A DNA stretch of 33,850 nucleotides from assembly GCA_029778615.1 (NCBI GenBank), contig JAKOPZ010000185.1, positions 1 through 33,850 of the forward strand, read 5' to 3'. Both the position numbers and the translations under genes were made by a program. Positions 20,687-27,412 of the stretch are shown here, in pieces. The notes under the pieces are model-generated. The model saw only the letters and a program-made list of their open reading frames with translations, was not told where the DNA came from and searched no databases. Source of the stretch: Chloroflexota bacterium (GTDB taxonomy: Bacteria; Chloroflexota; Anaerolineae; UBA4142; SHND01). Numbering within the stretch: the stretch's first letter is position 1; every line of letters starts with the position of its first letter.

Positions 20687-23605
20687 TTACGGCGGCGGCG
20701 TGAACCCCGGACGCGGGGTCGCGTTGGGCGAACCCTGCTGCGCGTTGCGCGCGAGCAAACGCGTGTACGCAATCACATCCAAAATTTGGTCTTGCGAAAG
20801 TTTGTTGCCCCACGCGGGCATATAACCGCGTCCGTTCAAAATCGTCGCATACAGATATTGTTCGTCGTGCAATAACACATGCGTCGTCAAGTCAAACGGT
20901 TTCACCGGCAGCGATGCCGCGCCCGGTCCATCGCCGTATCCTTTTTCGCCGTGACAGACCGCGCAGTTTTGCTCATAAATCGTTTGTCCCGTTGATGCGC
21001 GCGTAGTGTTGACGGGAATGTTTTGATTCGCAGCAGTGGTGCCGTTTACCGCGTCAATAAAAAGTCCAATGCCCAACAGCACGGACGCTGCGCCAATGCC
21101 CAGCATCACGAGCCGCGCATTCTTGGCGCGTTTCCCGCCGCTCCCAACCAACAACACCACCACACCCACAACCACCATCACCAACGCGCCGTCGCCTTCC
21201 AAATCGCCTGTGATAAATCCAGCCGGACGCGGCGAACCTTGCACCGCTGTCGTGAGCGGACTCGATGGTCCTTCTGCAACAGGCGCAACGGTCGGCGCGG
21301 GCACAACATTCGTCGGCGCCTCGATGGCAATATCGGGACTGTCAAAATCTTGATAATACTGCATCATGTAATGGCTCGTCGTCACCATTCCAAATTGCAG
21401 TACGCGTTTGTCGTCTTGGGCAATCCAATACGCGTAATGGATTAACTCACTGCCGCTCGTATTCGGCGTGTCAAACAAAATGATTTGCGCGGGGACGTTG
21501 CCGATTTTATCAGCGCGTCCAAAAATGGCGGACTGTGCCGTGTCGGCAAAATCAAATTTCGGAAACGCAAAATTTTCCACACGCGCGCGCAGCGTCCACG
21601 AGCCGTCTTTGTTTTGATAATATTGGTCCGCGCCGATGGCGATGGATTCGCCCTGTCCCACGATTTGAAATTTTGTTTTGTCCGGCGCTTGATAATCAAA
21701 TAACGAAATTGCCACGCCATTCGCGCCATCGTTCAACTGCTGTGTCGAACGCAGTGTCTTGAGCGCATTCATTTTTTCCTGCGCGCGCGCCAGCTCAAGC
21801 TGCGCAATCATCACCGGCGGAACGTTGGTCGCAACCTGCGGCTGGATATAGTACGCAAAATCAACGGATTGGTCATTCAAGCCCTGCCGCCTGACGGTCA
21901 CTTTGATTTTCCACATGCCTTCGAGCGAAAGATAATTTCCTTCCGCCGCGTACTGATTTTCGCCGCGCGGTTCCGCGTTCACATTCTGCGCGCCCGTGTC
22001 CTCGTTCAAGTACATGAAATTGAAAATCACGCGCTGAACGTTCGCGAGCGGATTGCCGTCGCGGTCGGTGACACGTGCGTTGAACAGCGTTGGCGCGTTC
22101 GGCTTGGGACCAAGTTCCAGCAGTACCTGCACATCGTCCGCTGGGAAACCTTGCAAAACAATCGGGCGCTCCGGCTGTGTTTCCACAATCGGCGCGTTCT
22201 CTTGCGTCGGTTCAGAACGCGGCGGCGGCGACAGCGTTAACACACCCGCCAAAAAAATCGCGCTCACGCCAAGCAGCACTTCTGCCGCCACCGTGACACG
22301 AAAACGCGAAAATAATCGTGCCGTCTGTGCGGGTTCTGACACAAATTTACGAAAGCGCGGCGAGAGAAAAAGCAGGTTCATCGCGCCAAACACAATCATC
22401 ACCGCGAACAAGCCCACTTTGACGAGCAGCGCGTCGTTGTACATGGTTTCCGTGAGTTGGGCGAGAGTGGGGAGTGCGCGCGTCGTAAAAATATCGAGCG
22501 CGGGAATTTGTTGGAGCGAGTTGTAAAGACCCGTGAGGAAAATGATGGGCGTTGCCACGAGCGCGACAATGGAAAATTGCGGAATCAGCCAAGCCATCCA
22601 CGCGCCGCGCGTTTTGGCATCCAGCGCGCGCCAGATAAACGGCATCACCCACGCAAACGAAAACAGTCCGCCGACCCATAACGCCACACACAACAAGTGC
22701 AGCCAATCGGCAAGCACGGGCAGCGAATAATTGCCCGCCGCGGCGGAATGGCTCAACAACGAACGCGTAAACAACGCGACGTTGCCAATGACAATCAATG
22801 CGTAATCATAGAATGGCACGGTGACGCACCGCGTTTCCATAAAGACCAGCACCGCGCACGCCGCCACAAGCCCCGCGCGCAGCAGCCACAACGTCCCAAA
22901 ACGCGAATTGAACAGAATGGTCGAAATCGCGGTAAACGAAATTTGGTCGGCAACCAGACTCGCCTGCTGTGCGAGTTCGACGACGTTGCTCACAAAAAAC
23001 AAAACAAACGCGAGCGCAATCATTTGCTGCCAACGCGTGAGCGCGATTTTGCGCGCCGCTTTGTTGGCTTGCACCGCGTCGAGCGAGCGGTCGAGCAAAA
23101 AGAAACGAAAGATGAAACCGCCGACGAGCGCGAGGAGGGCAATCAGACTCAACGCGCGCGCCCCCGCCGAGAGCGGCGTGAGTTCATTCGGCGCAGTGGA
23201 CGCGCCCGAATCCACCGGCACCGCCGCCGCACCTGCCGTATTTCCGACGCCGAATGCGAAAACGCCGCGCGTAATATGTCCGTCCGTCGCGGACAACACA
23301 TTCCACAAAACGTTATAGTTGCCGTCGCTCAGCGGCTTGAGCGGCACAATAACGGACATGGGGTCGCCCGGGACAGGTTGCAATTCGCCCGTGTCCACGC
23401 GCTGCTTTTGCGCGTCAACCACTTGCACTTGACTGAAACTAATTTCAACAGCTTCGTCGAACCACAATTGCACTTGCGTCGGCGCCGCGCCCAAAACAGA
23501 ATTGGGCGCGGGCGTCGCTTTGACCAAACGCGCGTGCGCCGAAACCGTGCTGACGGTCAGCGCCAGTAAAAACAATGCTGCGGCAAAACGCAACCAAAAT
23601 TTCAT
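20687..23605 (-). CDS. CopC-CopD-YtkA-like-cytochrome c fusion protein
   Basis: A 972-residue secreted/membrane protein. Order: signal peptide 1-23; CopC domain 24-120 with N-terminal His24 of the mature chain and TDGHITRG (Asp108, His110), the Cu(II) brace residues; a CopD-like membrane domain with about eight helices (160-460); soluble beta domains, the first YtkA/FixH-like (LQGFPADDVQVLLELGPKPN...); a further helix pair; and a C-terminal class I cytochrome c with heme motif CAVCH (881-885) and distal Met929 in GRGYMPAWG. A copper import or delivery function coupled to electron transfer is inferred. The start is ATG 23605, preceding a clear signal sequence; the open frame extends 22 codons further. 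It lies 10 bases after the upstream CopC-like gene. Confidence 0.9.
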   Translation of the reverse strand: MKFWLRFAAALFLLALTVSTVSAHARLVKATPAPNSVLGAAPTQVQLWFDEAVEISFSQVQVVDAQKQRVDTGELQPVPGDPMSVIVPLKPLSDGNYNVLWNVLSATDGHITRGVFAFGVGNTAGAAAVPVDSGASTAPNELTPLSAGARALSLIALLALVGGFIFRFFLLDRSLDAVQANKAARKIALTRWQQMIALAFVLFFVSNVVELAQQASLVADQISFTAISTILFNSRFGTLWLLRAGLVAACAVLVFMETRCVTVPFYDYALIVIGNVALFTRSLLSHSAAAGNYSLPVLADWLHLLCVALWVGGLFSFAWVMPFIWRALDAKTRGAWMAWLIPQFSIVALVATPIIFLTGLYNSLQQIPALDIFTTRALPTLAQLTETMYNDALLVKVGLFAVMIVFGAMNLLFLSPRFRKFVSEPAQTARLFSRFRVTVAAEVLLGVSAIFLAGVLTLSPPPRSEPTQENAPIVETQPERPIVLQGFPADDVQVLLELGPKPNAPTLFNARVTDRDGNPLANVQRVIFNFMYLNEDTGAQNVNAEPRGENQYAAEGNYLSLEGMWKIKVTVRRQGLNDQSVDFAYYIQPQVATNVPPVMIAQLELARAQEKMNALKTLRSTQQLNDGANGVAISLFDYQAPDKTKFQIVGQGESIAIGADQYYQNKDGSWTLRARVENFAFPKFDFADTAQSAIFGRADKIGNVPAQIILFDTPNTSGSELIHYAYWIAQDDKRVLQFGMVTTSHYMMQYYQDFDSPDIAIEAPTNVVPAPTVAPVAEGPSSPLTTAVQGSPRPAGFITGDLEGDGALVMVVVGVVVLLVGSGGKRAKNARLVMLGIGAASVLLGIGLFIDAVNGTTAANQNIPVNTTRASTGQTIYEQNCAVCHGEKGYGDGPGAASLPVKPFDLTTHVLLHDEQYLYATILNGRGYMPAWGNKLSQDQILDVIAYTRLLARNAQQGSPNATPRPGFTPPP

Positions 23606-23615
23606 TTCAACACAC

Positions 23616-24173
23616 TCACTCTGATTCACCTTGCGCCGAACGCATACGCCAAAACAAAACTCCAACGGCAATCAACACGACCACTCCCGCGCCAATTAAA
23701 AAGCGCGAAATGAGGTCGACGGTGGTGTTGCTCATTGGCGCAACGGGCGTGGGCGTCATTGCCACCCCGGGCAGCTGCGGTGTCGGCGTCGGCGGAACAA
23801 CGACATTGACGCCAAATTGAAATTCGCCGTTTGTCAATCCTTGGTCTACCGTATCCAACACTTGCCATTTCACCGTGTAAATTCCCGGCGGCATTTTTGC
23901 CGTGTCGAGCGAAACGACCAGGGTATGATTGTCTTCGGGATAAAAATGCGTATCGTTTTTATCCACGCGCTGTCCTTGCGCGTCGCTCACCATCATGGAA
24001 ATGTTGGTGGGATTCAACGGGTCGCTAAATTGACAAATGAGTTCGGCAGGGGGTTTTGAAACTGTCATTCCAAAACGCGGCAAACATGCGAGCGGAATCG
24101 CATGAGCAGAAACAATCTGCGTGGCGCACAATCCGGCGAGGAGGACAATGACGAGGGCGATGATTTTTTTCAT
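23616..24173 (-). CDS. CopC-like secreted, C-terminally anchored protein
   Basis: A 185-residue protein: signal peptide 1-23 (MKKIIALVIVLLAGLCATQIVSA), a CopC-like beta domain starting at His24 (HAIPLACLPRFGMTVSKPPAELICQFSDPLNP), a proline/threonine linker (PTPTPQLPG) and a C-terminal membrane helix near 147-172, then RMRSAQGESE. Cys30 and Cys47 could form a disulfide. The Asp-x-His brace motif of CopC is replaced by TVDQGLTNG, so the usual second His ligand is missing. The start is ATG 24173, overlapping the previous stop (ATGA). It probably works with the downstream fusion as a copper-binding or scaffold protein. Confidence 0.82.
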   Translation of the reverse strand: MKKIIALVIVLLAGLCATQIVSAHAIPLACLPRFGMTVSKPPAELICQFSDPLNPTNISMMVSDAQGQRVDKNDTHFYPEDNHTLVVSLDTAKMPPGIYTVKWQVLDTVDQGLTNGEFQFGVNVVVPPTPTPQLPGVAMTPTPVAPMSNTTVDLISRFLIGAGVVVLIAVGVLFWRMRSAQGESE

Positions 24174-24634
24174 GTGGAAACGCGCGGGCGCAAGCGCAGA
24201 CCGAGAATCAATAATCCAATCACGGTGATAGTAAATACGCCCATCAAAGGTGCGAACCACGCGCGATTAAAAATGGGGTCGTGATTTTCCACCGGCGCGG
24301 CGAGCACCAAGATTTCATCGGACGCGAGAATTGTTCCGTCCGGCGCATACAGCTCTGCCTTGAGACGATGCGGACCCGACGGATTCGGAATGGTGATGTT
24401 GGTTGTCGTTCCGCCATTCACGATGCCTTGCCGTTCGCCGTCAATCAACACTTGCCATGTATAGTTTTCATTCGCTGCGACACCGGTAATTTCTACGGTA
24501 ACCGTAATTTCGCCCAACTCGACATTTCTGCGGTCAGCCGGTTTCACAAAGCGAATGGCAGCTCCGGATTGCGCGTGTGCGACGATGGGCAGAAACAACA
24601 TCGCCGCCAAAAGGATAAAGAGCATTCGTTTCAA
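24170..24634 (-). CDS. secreted Ig-like membrane-anchored protein in the copper locus
   Basis: A 154-residue protein: signal peptide 1-21 (FILLAAMLFLPIVAHA), one Ig-like beta domain (AIRFVKPADRRNVELGEITVTVEITGV..., NITIPNPSGPHRLKAELY) and a C-terminal membrane helix (about 128-148, APLMGVFTITVIGLLILGL) with a basic tail. The beta domain is similar in style to the FN3/Ig-type repeats of the CopC-LPXTG protein upstream (ILAPLDNATLPAGDVKVE). There is no metal-binding cluster. It starts 7 bases after the previous gene and overlaps the next (ATGA). The role is unknown. Confidence 0.75.
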   Translation of the reverse strand: MKRMLFILLAAMLFLPIVAHAQSGAAIRFVKPADRRNVELGEITVTVEITGVAANENYTWQVLIDGERQGIVNGGTTTNITIPNPSGPHRLKAELYAPDGTILASDEILVLAAPVENHDPIFNRAWFAPLMGVFTITVIGLLILGLRLRPRVST

Positions 24635-24641
24635 GTTCGCC

Positions 24642-24890
24642 TCACAAATTTCGAAAACCCACTACCGCCATTGCCAACGCGCCGAGCAAAAACAGAATCG
24701 CGACGGATTGAATGACCATGCGCCCAACACCTTTTGGCGCGTCGGCGGGCAAGAGAAAAGAATAACTAATGACCGCGAAAAAGATTAACGCGAGCGCCAG
24801 GTCAAATTCCCAATGCCCTGTCAAAATGCCGCCGTGCGCTGTGATAGTCAGCACATGCGGTAATGGCGGAAAAACACTCCAAACGTTCAT
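24642..24890 (-). CDS. small two-helix membrane protein, 82 aa
   Basis: Family not recognised. Two hydrophobic segments (about 30-46, FDLALALIFFAVISYSF; 60-78, VIQSVAILFLLGALAMAVVG) joined by a short polar loop (LLPADAPKGVGR). The N-terminus contains His12, His19 and His26 (PPLPHVLTITAHGGILTGHWEF), possible copper ligands. A stable hairpin at 24899-24928 lies 8 bases before its ATG. It leads the tightly packed gene block down to 20687. Confidence 0.65.
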   Translation of the reverse strand: MNVWSVFPPLPHVLTITAHGGILTGHWEFDLALALIFFAVISYSFLLPADAPKGVGRMVIQSVAILFLLGALAMAVVGFRNL

Positions 24891-24898
24891 GGTGAGAT

Positions 24899-24933
24899 AG
24901 GATGGGGAAGAAAAATCTTCCCCATCCTTTTTT
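24899..24933 (+). terminator. plus-strand intrinsic terminator between two minus-strand genes
   Basis: AGGATGGGGAAG (24899-24910), loop AAAAAT, CTTCCCCATCCT (24917-24928), then T-rich TTTTTCTC. It is a perfect 12-bp stem with a T-run only on the plus strand, antisense to the genes on both sides. On the minus strand the hairpin has no downstream T-run. Confidence 0.7.
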
Positions 24934-24957
24934 CTCTCGTGCTTGGTTCACGACGCC

Positions 24958-25968
24958 CTATCGTCGCGCGCGGGCAACCACGAGCGCGCCTCCACCAACA
25001 CACAACAATCCAAACAGGACAAGCAGTCCGAGTCCGACATTATTCATGTCACCGCCCGTTGACGGCAAAGTTGTCGCAGGCGCGGCTTGCGTCGGCGCAG
25101 GCGTTGGCGCGGCAGCCGTTTCCGTTGGTACGGCAGTCGCGGTCGCGCTTGACATCGCTTGCGTCGGCGCCGCTGTCGCGGTGGCTTGCGCTTGTCCCGC
25201 CGCTTCGACGTTAACATGCACGTGCGTGCTCAACGCGTCCATGTGTTCGCTCGTTGCCAAATCTACGCGCAGTTCATGGCGTCCGGGTTCCAGATTCAGC
25301 GTGGTCGAAGTCTGCGCGCCTTCGCCCATCAATGCCAGGTTGCCGTCCACATAGAAATGCAGGTGCGTGCCATTTTCGCCGAGCGTCATGCCGTCCACCT
25401 GCGCTTCGACCTTGACGTCACCGGCAGGCAGAGTTGCATTGTCAAGCGGTGCGAGAATTTTGAGCATAACTTGTTTCCCATCAATCATGGCTTGCGCCAT
25501 GCTGTGGTCTGCGCCGTCATCCTGCCCCATCGCTTCGGGTGTCGTGGTTTGGTCCATCGAACCCATGTCCATACCGTGACCGACGGTGAACTTGAACTCA
25601 CCGCTCGCGTCGTCGCCGTCAGCGGCAGAAACGGTTTTCCATTTCACCGTGTACACGCCGTCTTTTACCATTGCCGTATCGAGCGAAACGGAAATCGTCA
25701 CGCGGTCCGCGTCGTTCAAATCCACGGCCGAATCTTTTTTGTCCACTTGCATACCGCTCGCGTCAAAGACGCTGAGCGACGAGCCGTCCGGATTCATCGC
25801 TTCCGATGTTTTGCAGACAACCTTGTCAGGCGCGGTTTCCACCGTGCTGTTCATTTCGGGCGTGCAGCTTGAAATTTCCGCGTGTGCTTGCGCGACTGAC
25901 AAGCGCACCACCGCGCCGAGCGCGAGCAACATGCACGCGCCGACAAAAAACGCGATTACTTGTTTCAC
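24958..25968 (-). CDS. CopC-like protein with LPXTG-type cell-surface sorting signal
   Basis: A 336-residue secreted protein. GTG start at 25968 with a strong GGAGGG ribosome site 8 bases upstream. Domains: signal peptide 1-28; CopC-like domain 29-130 beginning HAEISSCTPEMNS (His29, Cys34, Cys52), with DGDDASG where CopC has D-G-H; a Met/His/Asp-rich segment 132-162 (MDMGSMDQ, DHSMAQAM) likely to bind copper; an Ig-like domain 167-255 with THLHFYVDG and STHVHVNV; a Thr/Ala/Pro linker; then LPSTGGD (301-307), a hydrophobic helix and RARR. The last three are a canonical sortase signal. It lies upstream of the copper-locus block and downstream of the 141-aa gene. The longer open frame to 26103 runs through a repeat and is not used. 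Confidence 0.88.
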   Translation of the reverse strand: MKQVIAFFVGACMLLALGAVVRLSVAQAHAEISSCTPEMNSTVETAPDKVVCKTSEAMNPDGSSLSVFDASGMQVDKKDSAVDLNDADRVTISVSLDTAMVKDGVYTVKWKTVSAADGDDASGEFKFTVGHGMDMGSMDQTTTPEAMGQDDGADHSMAQAMIDGKQVMLKILAPLDNATLPAGDVKVEAQVDGMTLGENGTHLHFYVDGNLALMGEGAQTSTTLNLEPGRHELRVDLATSEHMDALSTHVHVNVEAAGQAQATATAAPTQAMSSATATAVPTETAAAPTPAPTQAAPATTLPSTGGDMNNVGLGLLVLFGLLCVGGGALVVARARR

Positions 25969-25998
25969 GAGAATTCCCTCCGTGGAATAAATAATTTT

Positions 25999-26118
25999 AG
26001 GACTTGCGCTTGTCATTTCGAACCCCTCAATCCTTCGGGGTAAACTCTGTGAGAAATCTCGCACTTTACCGAGATTTCTCGCAGAGTCGGCTCGAAATGA
26101 CATCTGAGCCCAAGTCCT
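25999..26118. repeat. nested palindromic MITE-like element
   Basis: Four nested pairs: AGGACTTG (25999-26006) with CAAGTCCT (26111-26118); TGTCATTTCGA (26011-26021) with TCGAAATGACA (26092-26102); ACCCC (26022-26026) with GGGGT (26037-26041); and a 17-base inner stem 26045-26061 with 26070-26086 (one mismatch). The TGTCATT ends match the element at 11879-11966. It has no coding capacity and lies between the 141-aa gene and the CopC-LPXTG gene. Confidence 0.8.
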
Positions 26119-26156
26119 GAGTTTTTTCAGTTTACTGCGTCGAGATTAACGCGGAA

Positions 26157-26582
26157 TTAGAGATTGGGCGGAGGTTCAGGCGGGGTGTAAAACACATCAA
26201 AAACAAACGCATCCTGCCAACGCAGTGCGACCGGCGGCGCGTTCAACGGGGAGATTTCAATACGGGTTGGATGCACCAGCGCGGATGTGAGGGTGGACAG
26301 CGAAAGCGCGCTCGCCGCGTCGGGAACGGAACCCATCACGGCGTGATTCTGGTTTTGAGTGGGCGCGGCGCACGATTGTTCCGCCGCAAACATCATGCCG
26401 AGACGATGTTCGCGCAAATGCTCTTGCCAGAGGCGTTCCGAAATGACGCCGCGCGTAATGTGCGCGTGCGGCAAAATAAAACCCCACGACGGCGAAAGCG
26501 CGACGACGACAAATTGAACGCTCAACCACAACACCAACAAAAGAGTGAGCGCTCGCTGTCGCAAATCCAATTCAACACGCAT
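26157..26582 (-). CDS. small membrane-anchored His-rich protein, 141 aa
   Basis: Family not recognised. One N-terminal hydrophobic segment (about 11-34, ALTLLLVLWLSVQFVVVALS) could be a signal anchor. The following region is rich in His and Met (PHAHITRG, EHLREHRLGMMFAAEQSC), then a low-complexity stretch and a proline-rich C-terminus (FYTPPEPPPN). The His cluster and the position at the head of the copper locus suggest metal handling, as in DUF2946-like proteins, but I cannot assign it. ATG at 26582 has a TATAAT 8 bases upstream. Confidence 0.7.
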   Translation of the reverse strand: MRVELDLRQRALTLLLVLWLSVQFVVVALSPSWGFILPHAHITRGVISERLWQEHLREHRLGMMFAAEQSCAAPTQNQNHAVMGSVPDAASALSLSTLTSALVHPTRIEISPLNAPPVALRWQDAFVFDVFYTPPEPPPNL

Positions 26583-26590
26583 GGGTTTGC

Positions 26591-26596
26591 ATTATA
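26591..26596 (-). promoter_or_regulatory. -10 element immediately before the copper locus
   Basis: Minus strand TATAAT (26596-26591), 8 bases, then ATG at 26582; a leaderless transcript is predicted. There is no clear -35 and no recognisable copper-box operator. Confidence 0.5.
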
Positions 26597-26652
26597 CCGT
26601 CTCCAACGCCCAGCGCGAAACCCACCGTCGCGCGACATTTTCGCACTAAACT

Positions 26653-27366
26653 TTAGCGCCAATCTACCTTGACGCTGCGTCGCTCGCCTTCAAAGTCTTG
26701 GTAAAAGACACGGCGATTTTGCATTCCATACTCAAACACTTGGCGCACAATTTGCACATCGGTTGCGCAATAGCGTTCCAAGCGCGCTTGATAATACGCG
26801 CCCAGTTCGTGCGCGCGGTCCGCGCCTTCGTGGTCGTTCGCCTCGCGCAGGGCATACGCGTATTTTTGTTTTAACTGCGCGGCGATGCGGTACCAAATGA
26901 CGGCGAGCGCGGCAGTCCCCTGTTTTTCGCGGCGCAGTGTGCCTTGCGCCAACGCGTTCAATGCCAAGCGATAGCCGATGCGATTTTCCAAATCAATTTG
27001 CAAATCCAGCGTGCGTGAATCAAACAAGCGTTTCAACTCTTCCGGAGAATTTGGAATTTCAACCTTGTCAATTTTTTTCGCCGGCGCGCGTTTCTCGTTT
27101 TTCACCAACGGCGTTTCGGCGCGCGTCCAGAAATAATTGTACGCGAGCACTGCGTTGTCGAACTGTTTGCTGCTGAATCCCACCACGCGCTCGTGCAGCA
27201 AAAGATGGTCGCCCATCGCGTCAGCGCGATAAAAGATTTGTTCCTTGTGACATTCGCACCAGGTCACACCAATCGAAAAATGCAGCGCGCGGACTGCAGA
27301 GGACTGGTCTTCGAGGGTGAGGTCGAGGAGTTCTTTGGTTTCGAGGTCGTAGAAAATGTCGGACAT
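26653..27366 (-). CDS. DEDD-family 3'-5' exonuclease-like protein (RNase H-like fold)
   Basis: A 237-residue protein related to the PolB-type proofreading exonucleases and YprB/RNase_H_2 proteins. The four acidic positions are recognisable: Asp7 and Glu9 in IFYDLETKELL, Asp70 in VVGFSSKQFDNAVL, and Asp203 in RYCATDVQIVRQVFEYG, with a Tyr four residues before the last (DEDDy-like). It acts on a nucleic acid 3' end; substrate unknown. There is an insertion of about 90 residues between motifs 2 and 3 (MNxNEKRAPAKK region), and the conserved core is more spread out than usual. It has its own TATAAT nine bases before the ATG at 27366 and is divergent from the nucleotidyltransferase. Confidence 0.75.
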   Translation of the reverse strand: MSDIFYDLETKELLDLTLEDQSSAVRALHFSIGVTWCECHKEQIFYRADAMGDHLLLHERVVGFSSKQFDNAVLAYNYFWTRAETPLVKNEKRAPAKKIDKVEIPNSPEELKRLFDSRTLDLQIDLENRIGYRLALNALAQGTLRREKQGTAALAVIWYRIAAQLKQKYAYALREANDHEGADRAHELGAYYQARLERYCATDVQIVRQVFEYGMQNRRVFYQDFEGERRSVKVDWR

Positions 27367-27375
27367 AGTTCAAAA

Positions 27376-27381
27376 ATTATA
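27376..27381 (-). promoter_or_regulatory. -10 element immediately before the exonuclease gene
   Basis: Minus strand TATAAT (27381-27376), 9 bases (TTTTTGAACT region), then ATG at 27366; predicted mRNA begins about 2 bases before the start codon. On the plus strand TACAAT (27409-27414) sits across the presumed ATG of the divergent gene, implying that gene may start at GTG 27422. Confidence 0.5.
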
Positions 27382-27412
27382 CACCTTGCGCGCCCGCGCG
27401 AACATCGTTACA

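Noticed and set aside
26583-26652. Copper-responsive operator before the copper locus
   Set aside because: I looked for a CopY/CsoR-like dyad and saw none convincing in this short gap; regulation is left open.
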